DNA of 64,000 nt, taken from UBA6522 sp965237785. GTDB taxonomy: Bacteria > Pseudomonadota > Gammaproteobacteria > Steroidobacterales > Rariloculaceae. The position numbers and the translations under genes are program-made. The stretch is taken from contig OZ250159.1 of assembly GCA_965237785.1 (NCBI GenBank), positions 4,278,001-4,342,000 on the forward strand, read 5' to 3'. Below, one piece after another: positions 43,672 to 52,494 of this stretch (position 1 is its first letter; each line of letters begins with the position of its first letter). The notes below the pieces were generated by a model. That model saw only the letters and a list, made by a program, of their open reading frames with translations, had not been told where the DNA came from and did not search any database.

Positions 43672-45009
43672 ATGAAACAAGTTGGCATAGTCCTGTTGAG
43701 TATCGGGTTGCTCGCCGGGTGCAGCAGCAACCAGGTGCTCATTCCGCATTCGGTTTCGCTCGTGGCTGAAACCGAAACCGTGCCTGAAGACGAGTTGCTG
43801 GACGTGGGTATCGTAGTATTCAACCCCGGCGTCCCGGAAGGTGAAATCGAAAGGGAACTACTGGAAGAACTGTTGCGTGACGGCACGTTTGTCCACATTC
43901 GGCGTACCGAAGCCCGTTTCATGGCCGTCCATCTTCGAGACACGCTGCAGTCCAGCGGCCACTGGGGGGCGGTGTGGGCCTTGCCGCAAGAGTCCACCGC
44001 GGCGGACCTCAACGTCGCCGCCGAGATCCTGCAATCCGACGGCAGCCGGCTGCGGTTGCAGGTACGCGCTTCCGACTCCACCGGCAAGGTGTGGGTGGAA
44101 GGCGAGTACGGGATGGAAACGGCGGCGGGTTCGTTCAACCGCCAGCAGTACCCCGGAATGGATCCCTACCAGGACGTATTCAATCGCATTGCCAACGATC
44201 TGGCCGCGGCAAAGAATGCAATGTCAGCGGCGCAAAAGCGCAATATCCGGACCGTGTCTCAGCTGCGCTTCGCCGGGGAGCTTAGCCCGGATGCGTTCGG
44301 CGACTACATTGCTCAGCAGCGTAACGGAACCTACTCCCTGAACCGATTGCCGGCGGAAGACGATCCCCAGTTCGAGCGAACCCAGTTGGTACGTGAGCGC
44401 GAGCATCTCTTCGTGGAGACACTCAACGAGCACTACGTGGACTTCTATCAGAGTTCGTTGGATCCCTACCACGGGTGGCGGGAATTCGCCCGCGAAGAGT
44501 CGATCGCCATCCGGGAACTGCAGCGTTCGAGCCGCTGGCGCACAGGATTGGGAATCGCGGGCATCGTCGCCTCGGTGCTTTACGGTGCGAGCAGCGATGG
44601 CGATTTTGCGGATCGGGTCGTACGAGATTCGATCATGTACATGAGCATGGAAATGCTCCAGAGCGGCATGCTGCGCCGGCAGGAGAAACAACTGCATAGC
44701 TCGGCGCTCGAAGAGCTTTCCGTCAGCTTCGACGACGAGGTCAAGCCCCTTGTGGTAGAGATCGAGGGTATCCAGCATCGGTTTACCGGGACCGCCGAAG
44801 TCCAGTATGAGGATTGGCGTGAGCTGCTGCGACAGATCTATATCGAAGAGACCGGCCTTGCCAGCGTGGATATGTACACCGAGGCGTTGCCGGATGAGGC
44901 GACGGCGGCGGATTCGGAACCGGCAGCGATCGACCCGGAGTCTGCCGAGCTTGAAGACGAGCTGACTGCGCCGGCGGATGTCACGGACGCGAGTCCCGCG
45001 GGCGTTTGA
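43672..45009 (+). CDS. Lipoprotein of the VWA/TolQ/kinase operon
   Basis: ATG 43672 follows AGGTGG and starts a lipoprotein signal with lipobox LLAGC. The 445-residue product has a first domain of about 150 residues (VGIVVFNPGVPEG, FMAVHLRDTLQSSGHWGAVW, AAEILQSDGSRLRLQVRASD) that looks like the periplasmic domain of outer-membrane assembly or secretion lipoproteins. A long helical region follows, then a hydrophobic LGIAGIVASVLYGASSD and an acidic tail rich in Ala, Asp and Glu. I do not know the family. It overlaps the kinase gene by 4 bp. Confidence 0.75.
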   Translation: MKQVGIVLLSIGLLAGCSSNQVLIPHSVSLVAETETVPEDELLDVGIVVFNPGVPEGEIERELLEELLRDGTFVHIRRTEARFMAVHLRDTLQSSGHWGAVWALPQESTAADLNVAAEILQSDGSRLRLQVRASDSTGKVWVEGEYGMETAAGSFNRQQYPGMDPYQDVFNRIANDLAAAKNAMSAAQKRNIRTVSQLRFAGELSPDAFGDYIAQQRNGTYSLNRLPAEDDPQFERTQLVREREHLFVETLNEHYVDFYQSSLDPYHGWREFAREESIAIRELQRSSRWRTGLGIAGIVASVLYGASSDGDFADRVVRDSIMYMSMEMLQSGMLRRQEKQLHSSALEELSVSFDDEVKPLVVEIEGIQHRFTGTAEVQYEDWRELLRQIYIEETGLASVDMYTEALPDEATAADSEPAAIDPESAELEDELTAPADVTDASPAGV

Positions 45010-45884
45010 GGGATCGCTCCGGGGGACGGCTGCCACGGGAGCGATGTGTGCGGCGGCACGGGGCTCTCACGACGAATATCGGCGAGAGATCCGGGCTGGA
45101 CGGGTTGAAGCTCGGTGTGCTGCTGGGTCAGGGCGGGATGTGCGAGGTCCGCCTCGCCACCACCGCCACCGGCGAGCGAGTAGCTGTCAAATTTCCCCGG
45201 TCCGACGGGGTAAATCGCGCCGCGGCGCGTGCGCTGGTACGCCGCGAATTCAGGTTTCTCAATGAATTTTCGCATCCGAATGTCGTTGCCGTCCTGGCGC
45301 TCGCCCGCTTGCCTTTTCGAGCAGCGCTCCCGGAGCCGGAATTCGGGATCGTGATGGAGTACGTCGGCGGCGGCGACCTGGTGTCCCTGGCCGGGTCTCC
45401 GCCGCGTCATTGGGTCCCGGTGTCGGCACGGATCGCGCGGGCTCTCGACTGCTTGCACGGCGCCGGAGTCGTACACGGCGACATCAAGCCACGCAACGTT
45501 CTGGTACGCGATGGAGACGTGCCGTGCCTTATCGATTTCGCCCTGTCTGTGCGTATTGGCTGTGCCGCGCCCAAGGGCGGCGGGACCCCGGCGTATCAGC
45601 GGCGCAGACCCGTGGGCGAGGCCGAGAGCGCCGCCGACGTCCATGCATTTGCGGTAATGGTCTACGAACTGTGGACCGGCCGCCTGCCGTTTGGAAATAA
45701 TAGGCTGCCGCGGTCCCGCGAACGTTGGCGGGGAATGCCGGAGTGCGACCCGACACCGGGGGTTCACGGCCTCGAGCAGGTCGCCGCGGCGGTTTCCGAT
45801 GTGATTGAAACAAACCGGATCGCTCAGGATTCGGGCGTCAGACCCTTGCGGCATGCCTTAGAATCAGTAGTGATCGAGGAGTAG
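45006..45884 (+). CDS. Atypical Hanks-type Ser/Thr protein kinase
   Basis: TTG 45006 overlaps the preceding stop; GTG 45048 is an alternative. The 292 residues form one kinase domain without membrane helix: Gly-rich loop LGQGGMCEVRLA, VAVKFPR with the catalytic Lys, the loop HGDIKPRNVLV (Gly where RD kinases have Arg), and LIDFALS where the usual DFG is DFA. GTPAYQ and a late ADVHAFAVMVYELWTGRLPF complete it. Arg-to-Gly in the HRD motif and the DFA change suggest altered regulation or weak activity. In this operon its natural readers would be the FHA domains encoded downstream. Confidence 0.88.
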   Translation: MRDRSGGRLPRERCVRRHGALTTNIGERSGLDGLKLGVLLGQGGMCEVRLATTATGERVAVKFPRSDGVNRAAARALVRREFRFLNEFSHPNVVAVLALARLPFRAALPEPEFGIVMEYVGGGDLVSLAGSPPRHWVPVSARIARALDCLHGAGVVHGDIKPRNVLVRDGDVPCLIDFALSVRIGCAAPKGGGTPAYQRRRPVGEAESAADVHAFAVMVYELWTGRLPFGNNRLPRSRERWRGMPECDPTPGVHGLEQVAAAVSDVIETNRIAQDSGVRPLRHALESVVIEE

Positions 45885-45895
45885 AGGATTCTTTC

Positions 45896-47407
45896 TTGGC
45901 TGAGACGGAATCACAGAACCCACAACACGACGAGACCATCGTCCCGGTAGAGCCCGGCTTTTCCAGGGCTGGCGCGGCCGTTCGGCGGCAAGCGCCACGG
46001 CGGGGCCGGACCCTGCCGGTACGGCTCATTGCGTTGGGTGCGCTGGTGGTTGCCGCCGCCGTTGTCTTCGTTGTCTTGCCGCGTTGGGTCGACGAGCAGC
46101 AGGCGCCCGTCGTTGAGGCGGCGCCACCGCCGGAGCCCCCGGAAGACGAAGGTCCGGTCTATACGGCTGAGGAACTGGAAGCGTTTCGCGTCGAGGCTGA
46201 CGGCCTGTTGGCGCGCGTGTTGAACCAGCAGGCGCAACTCGAACGGCGGTCGGCGCTGGAGTGGGGGGGCGACTCTTACGAAACCTACGAGCAACTCGCG
46301 AGACAGGGTGACGATGCCTATCTCGCGGATACGTACTTCGACGCGGTTGCCGCCTATCGAGACGCGCTTGATATAGGCGAGGCATTGCTGCAACGCTCGC
46401 TTGAGCTTATCGAAGCGGCGCTCGAGGCGGCCGACGAAGCGCTCGATGCCGGTAACGCCACAGTGGCGGCCGAGCAGTTTTCACTGGTCCTGCGAATCGA
46501 AGCGGACAACGAACGCGCCCAGGCCGGGCTGCTCAGAGCGCAACAGTTGCCCGAGGTGCTGGCGCTGATGCAGGAAGGCGACGCGCTGGAACGGTCCGGA
46601 AATCTGGATGAAGCGGTTCGCGCGTACCGCGATGCCCTGGCTCTGGACGGACTCTGGGCGCCGGCGCGGTCCGCATTGAACGCCCTGGAAGCGCGCCTGA
46701 GTGCACGGCAATTCGAAGCACTGATGTCCGGCGGACTGAATGCCATGGCGGAAGAGGAATACGACGACGCTCACGAACTGTTCTCCCAGGCGCTGGAACT
46801 GCGCCCCGATTCCCAGGATGCGCTGAACGCGCAGACTCAAGCTGAACAAAGCAGCAAGCTTGAGCAAATTGCCTTGGTGGAAGCGCGCGCGCTGGCATTT
46901 GAGCTGCGGGAGCGCTGGGCGGATGCGGCGCGCCTGTACGGCGATGCGTTGCAAACGGACGGCACGCTGGCATTCGCCCAGGAGGGATTGAAGCGGGCGC
47001 AATACCATGTGGATCTGGATCTGAAGTTGAACAATCTCATCGACAATCCCGATCTGCTCTTCAATGACGGTATATTGCGCGATGCTCAACGGCTGGCGGC
47101 CGAAGTCCGTGCCCTTTCGACTGTGGGGCCGCGTCTGGGTGAGCAAGTGGAGGCGTTGGAGGGGCTTGTTCGGCTGGCCTCGACCCCGCTACCGGTGCAA
47201 CTGCAATCCGATGAGCGGACCGAAGTGACGCTTTACCGTGTCGGCAACCTGGGCCAGTTCGCGTTGAAGGAACTGGAGTTGCGCCCCGGCGTCTATACCG
47301 TGGTCGGCAGCCGCGGAGGTTACCGCGACGTGCGAACGACGTTCACGGTGCTCCCGGGACAGGAATTTGCTCCGGTTCGTGTGGAATGCGTGGAGCCGAT
47401 CCAATGA
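45896..47407 (+). CDS. Membrane-anchored TPR protein
   Basis: A TTG at 45896 starts the frame, 11 bp after the kinase stop and following GAGG. The 503-residue product has a basic cytoplasmic N-terminus of about 40 residues, one transmembrane helix (LIALGALVVAAAVVFVVLP), a Pro/Glu linker and a long helical region with TPR-like units such as GDDAYLADTYFDAVAAYRDA and GDALERSGNLDEAVRAYRDA. A short beta-rich C-terminus (VTLYRVGNLGQFALKELELR) resembles half a PEGA repeat. The short N-terminus is Thr/Ser-containing and could be a kinase substrate. It overlaps the next gene by 4 bp. Confidence 0.8.
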   Translation: MAETESQNPQHDETIVPVEPGFSRAGAAVRRQAPRRGRTLPVRLIALGALVVAAAVVFVVLPRWVDEQQAPVVEAAPPPEPPEDEGPVYTAEELEAFRVEADGLLARVLNQQAQLERRSALEWGGDSYETYEQLARQGDDAYLADTYFDAVAAYRDALDIGEALLQRSLELIEAALEAADEALDAGNATVAAEQFSLVLRIEADNERAQAGLLRAQQLPEVLALMQEGDALERSGNLDEAVRAYRDALALDGLWAPARSALNALEARLSARQFEALMSGGLNAMAEEEYDDAHELFSQALELRPDSQDALNAQTQAEQSSKLEQIALVEARALAFELRERWADAARLYGDALQTDGTLAFAQEGLKRAQYHVDLDLKLNNLIDNPDLLFNDGILRDAQRLAAEVRALSTVGPRLGEQVEALEGLVRLASTPLPVQLQSDERTEVTLYRVGNLGQFALKELELRPGVYTVVGSRGGYRDVRTTFTVLPGQEFAPVRVECVEPIQ

Positions 47408-49839
47408 GCGATTTTGGCGACTGGGTATTGACCGCGGAGGTGGATGGCGAGGTTCGCCGGTTCACCGTCGGCGAATTGCCGCTTTCCATCGGCGGCGGCG
47501 TGGAATGCGACATGCGGCTCCAAGGCATATCGGGGTCACTCCAGATCGGCACCCTGGACGGTGCCTTCTTCGTGCAGCCGGGCAAGGATACGCGCGGCAT
47601 GCGCCTCGACGGCGAGCCGGTCACCGGGTCCCGCTGGCTGAAGGATGCACAGACAGTTGCGCTGGACACCGCACGAGTGCGGTGCCGCCTCAACGACGGG
47701 CGGCTAAACCTCCTGATCGAGGGTCAGCTCACCGGGGGCGACACGGCGCCGCCGGATCTTGAGGAACTGGCGCGGGAAATGGCCGAAGCCGACGAAGTGG
47801 CCGTCGAGCCCATCGCCTTTAAGCCGAAGTTGAACGATGCGGCCCGTTCCGCCACGGGTCGGCCCCGGCGCACCCGTGTCATCGTGGGGTCAGCCTTTGC
47901 GATCCTGGTGACAATGGGCTGGTTCGCGTTCACCGCAAAGTCCGTTGAGTTGGTCATCGTGCCGCCGGCAGAGGAAATTGGCTTGCCGGGAACGTTATTC
48001 AAGTTCCGCATCGGCGATCGGCACCTGCTGCGCTCCGGATCGCATCGTGTCGTCGCGCGTTTGGCCGGCTATTACCCGCTGGACGAGGTCATCGACGTCG
48101 GCCAATCGCCGGCTCAGACCGTGCGGCTCGAATTGACCAAGTTGCCGGGGATCATCGCTTTTTCCACCCAACCGGAGGTGGGCGCAGAGGTGCTGCTCGA
48201 CGGCGAAACCATCGGCACGGCGCCGCTGACCGATATCGAGGTCGTGCCGGGTCGCCACCGCGTCGAGTTTGTCGCCGAACGCTATTTGTCCGAGGTATTG
48301 CAGCTTGACGTCGTCGGCGAAGGGCAAGCTCAGAGCCTGTCGGCCGAATTGACTCCGAATTGGGCGCCGGTCAGTCTGAGTAGCCGGCCCGCGGGCGCCC
48401 AGGTCGTCGTCGACGGTGCCGTGCTGGGAACAACGCCGGTGGAGTTGGAGGTGGGCGCCGGTGAGCGGCAGCTGGAGTTGCGGCTTTCCGGATACAACGC
48501 CTGGCGGGATTCGATTACGGTGCTCGCCGATCAGCCGCTTAGCGTACCGGAGGTTACCCTCGTCCAGGCCGATGGCCGGGTGGAATTGGTTACCGATCCG
48601 CCGGGTGCCGCGGTCAGCGTCAACGGCGAATTTCAGGGGGCAACGCCGTTGACCCTGAGGCTTGCGCCGGGACGTGCCCACAATATCGCGATGAACAAAC
48701 CCGGCTACGAGCCGGCGACGCGGGAACTCTCGGTGGCGGCGGACAGCGGGCGACGGCTCGAGATACCGCTGGTTGCGCGGCTTGGCGTGATCGAGGTGGT
48801 CAGCGACCCGCCGGCAGCGGAGATTTTCGTGGACGGAGAACTTGAAGGCATGACGCCGGCGCAGTTGACCCTGCTCGCCGTGGCGCACGAATTGGAAGTC
48901 CGGCTGGAGGGGCATGCGTCGCAGTCCACCACGGTGACGCCGCGAACCGGATTCCCGCAGCGGTGGGAAACGGCCCTGGAAGCACAGGATACCGTCACCG
49001 GGGCAGGGTACCCGCGGATCGTTCAAACCAGCCTGGAGCAGGAATTGCGGCTGGTGCTGCCCGGCGAATTCACCATGGGGTCGTCCCGTCGCGAGCAGGG
49101 CCGCCGTTCCAACGAAGCGCTGCGCGCCATCACGCTCACCGAGGGTTTTTATCTCGGCGTCAAGGAGGTCGGCAACGCGGAATTCCGGCAGTTCGATCCT
49201 GAACATGACTCGGGCGCGTTCGCCAGCGTCTCGCTCAACGACGACGAACAACCGGCGGTCAGGATCACCTGGGAGCAAGTGGCGCAGTTCATGAACTGGT
49301 TGAGCATCATGGATTCGCTGCAGCCGGTTTACGAAGAAGCCGACGGCGCCTGGCGCCCGGTCCGGCCGCTGCGCAACGGCTATCGCCTGCCCACGGAAGC
49401 CGAATGGGCGTGGGCGGCGCGCTTCGCGGGTCGCGAAGAACCCCTTGTATTCGCCTGGGGAGCGGCGCTGCCGCCACCTGACCGCGTCGGCAACTACGCC
49501 GATATTTCCGCCCGGCAGTTGCTACCGACGACGCTGGTCACTTATAACGACGGCTTCGGCGTGGCGGCGCCCTCCGGAAGCTTCCCGGCCAACGCCCTGG
49601 GCATATTCGATCTGGGGGGAAACGTCTCGGAGTGGGTTCAGGACTTCTATGAGGTGGGCAGAACCGAAACAGAAATCGTTGCCGAGGATCCGCTCGGGCC
49701 CGAGAGCGGACGGTTTCATGTGGTCAGGGGCCCGAGCTGGCGAGGCGCAACGGTCACCAACCTGCGCATGGCCTCGCGCAACTTCAGCGCCGATGGCGAC
49801 GAACGGATCGGGTTCAGAATCGCCCGAAATCTGGAATAA
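47404..49839 (+). CDS. FHA-like / four-PEGA / formylglycine-generating-enzyme-like membrane protein
   Basis: ATG 47404 overlaps the TPR gene stop (ATGA). Residues 1-100 look like a degenerate FHA domain (FTVGELPLSIGGGVECDMRL). A transmembrane helix lies near residue 163-180 (VIVGSAFAILVTMGWFAF). Four PEGA repeats follow in the periplasm (for example QPEVGAEVLLDGETIGTAPL and DPPGAAVSVNGEFQGATPL). The last 270 residues are an FGE/sulfatase-modifying-factor domain: PGEFTMGSSRREQGRRSNE, RLPTEAEWAWAARFAG, LGGNVSEWVQDFY, VVRGPSWRG. I see no catalytic Cys pair, so it is probably a binding domain, as in TagR-type regulators. It links cytoplasm and periplasm. Confidence 0.85.
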   Translation: MSDFGDWVLTAEVDGEVRRFTVGELPLSIGGGVECDMRLQGISGSLQIGTLDGAFFVQPGKDTRGMRLDGEPVTGSRWLKDAQTVALDTARVRCRLNDGRLNLLIEGQLTGGDTAPPDLEELAREMAEADEVAVEPIAFKPKLNDAARSATGRPRRTRVIVGSAFAILVTMGWFAFTAKSVELVIVPPAEEIGLPGTLFKFRIGDRHLLRSGSHRVVARLAGYYPLDEVIDVGQSPAQTVRLELTKLPGIIAFSTQPEVGAEVLLDGETIGTAPLTDIEVVPGRHRVEFVAERYLSEVLQLDVVGEGQAQSLSAELTPNWAPVSLSSRPAGAQVVVDGAVLGTTPVELEVGAGERQLELRLSGYNAWRDSITVLADQPLSVPEVTLVQADGRVELVTDPPGAAVSVNGEFQGATPLTLRLAPGRAHNIAMNKPGYEPATRELSVAADSGRRLEIPLVARLGVIEVVSDPPAAEIFVDGELEGMTPAQLTLLAVAHELEVRLEGHASQSTTVTPRTGFPQRWETALEAQDTVTGAGYPRIVQTSLEQELRLVLPGEFTMGSSRREQGRRSNEALRAITLTEGFYLGVKEVGNAEFRQFDPEHDSGAFASVSLNDDEQPAVRITWEQVAQFMNWLSIMDSLQPVYEEADGAWRPVRPLRNGYRLPTEAEWAWAARFAGREEPLVFAWGAALPPPDRVGNYADISARQLLPTTLVTYNDGFGVAAPSGSFPANALGIFDLGGNVSEWVQDFYEVGRTETEIVAEDPLGPESGRFHVVRGPSWRGATVTNLRMASRNFSADGDERIGFRIARNLE

Positions 49840-49901
49840 TCTGGATTTGGTATTGTCTAACAGTTTCCAGCAGTGTATTCGGCGGCTGGGGAGGTGCGAT
49901 C

Positions 49902-50210
49902 GTGGGTAAAGCAAGGTGGATTTTGGCCATCGGTCTGATGACGATGTGGTCGATTGTTGCCGGGCCTCAGGAGGCTCAACCGGAAGCTGCGTCCGACGCC
50001 GCACCGCAGTCCGTGCCGCCGGCAGCGTCCGCGCCACCAGCCGGGGCCTCGCCGGAAGCAGGCGCGCCGGAAGCAGGCACGCCAGAAGCCGACACGCCAG
50101 AAGCCGGTGAGGGGCAACCGGTGCCGGAGAGTGCGCCTCTGGACGAACTCTTTATCCCCAGCAAAGAAATCGCCGCGGACGAAGAAGTCATCTTTCCAGT
50201 AAACATCTAG
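49902..50210 (+). CDS. Small secreted Ala/Pro/Glu-rich protein
   Basis: GTG 49902 follows GGGAGG. The 102-residue product has a signal peptide (WILAIGLMTMWSIVAG) and then low-complexity Ala-, Pro- and Glu-rich sequence with repeats of the type PEAGAPEAGTPEADTPEAG, ending with the more ordered DELFIPSKEIAADEEVIFP. No family is recognised. Its place between the PEGA/FGE gene and the TolQ-like gene suggests a periplasmic linker or partner of the complex. Confidence 0.7.
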   Translation: MGKARWILAIGLMTMWSIVAGPQEAQPEAASDAAPQSVPPAASAPPAGASPEAGAPEAGTPEADTPEAGEGQPVPESAPLDELFIPSKEIAADEEVIFPVNI

Positions 50211-50258
50211 ACGAGTAAACATCTACACCAGTAACCATCTGGATATGAACCGATACAT

Positions 50259-51065
50259 ATGAACCGAAGTTTTTCCGGAGAATTCCTCTACCAGGTATTC
50301 GCGCTGATCATCGCGGTGATCGTGGTGCACGCGGTTTACGTGACACTGGTGCGCCCCCAGGCCACCGCGATCATGGCTGAGCAGGCCCAGTTGATCGCGG
50401 AAGACGAGACCTACACTCCAGAGCGCTCCCTGTACGTGCTCATCCGCGACTTCGAGCAGGAATCGTGTTTCGTGCTCGCGCTGTGGGCCTTCTCGATCAT
50501 GGGCTTCAAGGCGTACAGAGCCGTGGGCGAGCGCAAGCTTCTCCTGGAGGAACTCATCCCGGTCAGCGAAGGCGTGCGCATTCTCCCTGAAGACACCCGG
50601 GAGTACGCACGCACCATCCAGTCCTTGCCGGATCGGGTGCGGGTGATGCTGCTGCCGCGCGTGCTGTTGTCTGCCCTGGGGCGATTCGGATCGACGTGCA
50701 ACGTTCAGGACGTCTCCTCGGTTGCCAACACGCTGTGCCAGTCCGAGGGCGAACGCCTGGAGTCGGAACTGTCCATGATCCGGTATATCGCCTGGGCGAT
50801 TCCGTCGGTGGGGTTCATCGGCACGGTGCGCGGTATCGGCGAAGCGCTGAGTCAGGTCCACCGGGCGGTGGATGGTGACATCGCCGGCGTCACGGAGAGC
50901 CTGGGCACGGCATTCAACAGTACCTTCGTCGCCCTGTTGATTTCCATTGTGGTGATGTTCCTGGTTCACCAACTGCAACTGCTCCAGGAGCGGCAGGTCT
51001 TCGATACCCAGACATACATCGACCACAATCTCATCCGTCATATGCAGGCGCGGGGCGGAAACTGA
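50259..51065 (+). CDS. MotA/TolQ/ExbB-family ion-channel protein
   Basis: ATG 50259 lies within a repetitive ATGAACCGA context and starts a 268-residue protein with four helices (about residues 10-30, 68-84, 172-192 and 221-239). The last two carry the family signatures PSVGFIGTVRGIGEAL and LGTAFNSTFVALLISIVV, which line the ion pathway in TolQ/MotA. The loop between helices 2 and 3 is cytoplasmic and long. It is expected to pair with TolR/MotB-like single-helix proteins; the two VWA proteins encoded downstream fit this. Confidence 0.88.
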   Translation: MNRSFSGEFLYQVFALIIAVIVVHAVYVTLVRPQATAIMAEQAQLIAEDETYTPERSLYVLIRDFEQESCFVLALWAFSIMGFKAYRAVGERKLLLEELIPVSEGVRILPEDTREYARTIQSLPDRVRVMLLPRVLLSALGRFGSTCNVQDVSSVANTLCQSEGERLESELSMIRYIAWAIPSVGFIGTVRGIGEALSQVHRAVDGDIAGVTESLGTAFNSTFVALLISIVVMFLVHQLQLLQERQVFDTQTYIDHNLIRHMQARGGN

Positions 51066-51096
51066 ACGGTAATTTGCAAGCGGGACCCAGGGAACA

Positions 51097-52494
51097 GTGA
51101 ATACGCTGGCCATCGAGATCAACGACGCCGAGGTGACCGTCGCCGATGGCTCCGGCGTGCTGGCGACCGAGCCCGGTTACGCGGCGCTCGTCGACGGGGA
51201 GATCGTCACCGGCGCCAGGGCGTGTGCCCAGGCGCGGCTGCGGCCACGCCAGACCAGCAACCGGTACTGGGAAGATCTGAGTCTCGAACCGCGGAGCGCC
51301 GGGATCGAAGGGTTGGGCAGTTCGGCCGAACTCGCCTTTGCTCAACTGGACTCGCTTTGGAAGCGTTTCGGCGGCGACGGCAAGGATGCGGTCGTCATCG
51401 TCCCCGGACACTACACGCGCGAGCAACTGGGACTGCTCCTCGGGTTGATCCAGGAATGCCGCATGCCGGTTCGAGCGATGGTCAATCCGGCCGCGGCGGC
51501 GAGTGCCCAACCGTGGCCCGGACGCCAACTCATGTACCTGGACGCCGGATTGCACCGGGTAACGGCGACCCGACTCCGACAGGATCGGGCGGTTGCCGCG
51601 GATTCGGAAGAAACCTTGAACGGGGTGGGACTGGCCTCGCTGATGGATCAGTGGGCAAAGCGTGTCGCCGAGATGTTCGTCCTGCAGACACGCTTCGACC
51701 CCTTCCACCGAGCCGACTCCGAGCAGCTTGTATATGACCGGCTGCCGGAGCGATTGGCTGCACTTTGCGGCGACGGCGATACCGAACTCGAATTGAGCCT
51801 CGGCGAAGACGCACTGTGCGTGCGGCTGCGCCGCGATCAGTTGCTCGGCGTGGTGTCCGGAGCCTACCGGGCCGTGGTGCAACTGGTCGCACAGACGCGG
51901 GAACCGGGCGCCAGCCTAGTGGTGCAACTGTCCCACCGCCTCCTGGATCTGCCCGGACTGGAAGCTGAATTCAGCCGCCTGGACGATGCGCGCGTCGTGC
52001 CCATGGCAAGGGGCGCGGCGGCCCTGGGGGCGCTCGCCTGCGTCGAAGGCGTTGATTCCGGCGCGGGACCGGTCAAGCTGCTCAAGCGGCTCCCGTGGCG
52101 GCAGGGCGCGGCGCAGGTCGACCCCGAATCCACCGAACCGCCTCAACCCGCGGCCGCCCCGGCGCCGATCGCGGTGGCCGCTCCGACCCATATAGTCCAC
52201 CAGGGGGTTGCCCTGCCGGTGGGTCGGAGTGTGCTGCATATCGGCCGGGAAGCCGTCAACGGGCACCGTAGCATTGTGGTCGATGATCGCCACCAGGCGG
52301 TGTCTCGATCCCACTGCGAGCTCGTGCGCAGGGACGGCGAATTGCGCCTGACAGACCGAAGCCGCTTTGGAACCTTTGTCAACGAGAAGCGGGTCAGCGG
52401 TGAGACGGTGCTCCGCCCCGCGGACATCATCCGCGTCGGCTCGCCCGGGGAGGAGCTGCAAGTCATCGCAGTGGAGGTGCACGATGGCTCGTAA
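51097..52494 (+). CDS. Actin/Hsp70-like ATPase-fold protein with C-terminal FHA domain
   Basis: GTG 51097 begins a 465-residue cytoplasmic protein. The first 320 residues have an actin/Hsp70-like layout with a degenerate phosphate-1 loop (LAIEINDAEVTVADG), VVIVPGHYTREQLGLLLGLI and a phosphate-2-like YLDAGLHRVTATRL. The last 110 residues are an FHA domain: VGRSVLHIGREAV, VSRSHCELVRRDGE and a late GTFVNEKRVSGETVL with the conserved Ser-Arg-Ser-His phosphothreonine site. It probably binds a phosphorylated partner made by the kinase encoded upstream. It overlaps the first VWA gene by 11 bp. Confidence 0.8.
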   Translation: MNTLAIEINDAEVTVADGSGVLATEPGYAALVDGEIVTGARACAQARLRPRQTSNRYWEDLSLEPRSAGIEGLGSSAELAFAQLDSLWKRFGGDGKDAVVIVPGHYTREQLGLLLGLIQECRMPVRAMVNPAAAASAQPWPGRQLMYLDAGLHRVTATRLRQDRAVAADSEETLNGVGLASLMDQWAKRVAEMFVLQTRFDPFHRADSEQLVYDRLPERLAALCGDGDTELELSLGEDALCVRLRRDQLLGVVSGAYRAVVQLVAQTREPGASLVVQLSHRLLDLPGLEAEFSRLDDARVVPMARGAAALGALACVEGVDSGAGPVKLLKRLPWRQGAAQVDPESTEPPQPAAAPAPIAVAAPTHIVHQGVALPVGRSVLHIGREAVNGHRSIVVDDRHQAVSRSHCELVRRDGELRLTDRSRFGTFVNEKRVSGETVLRPADIIRVGSPGEELQVIAVEVHDGS

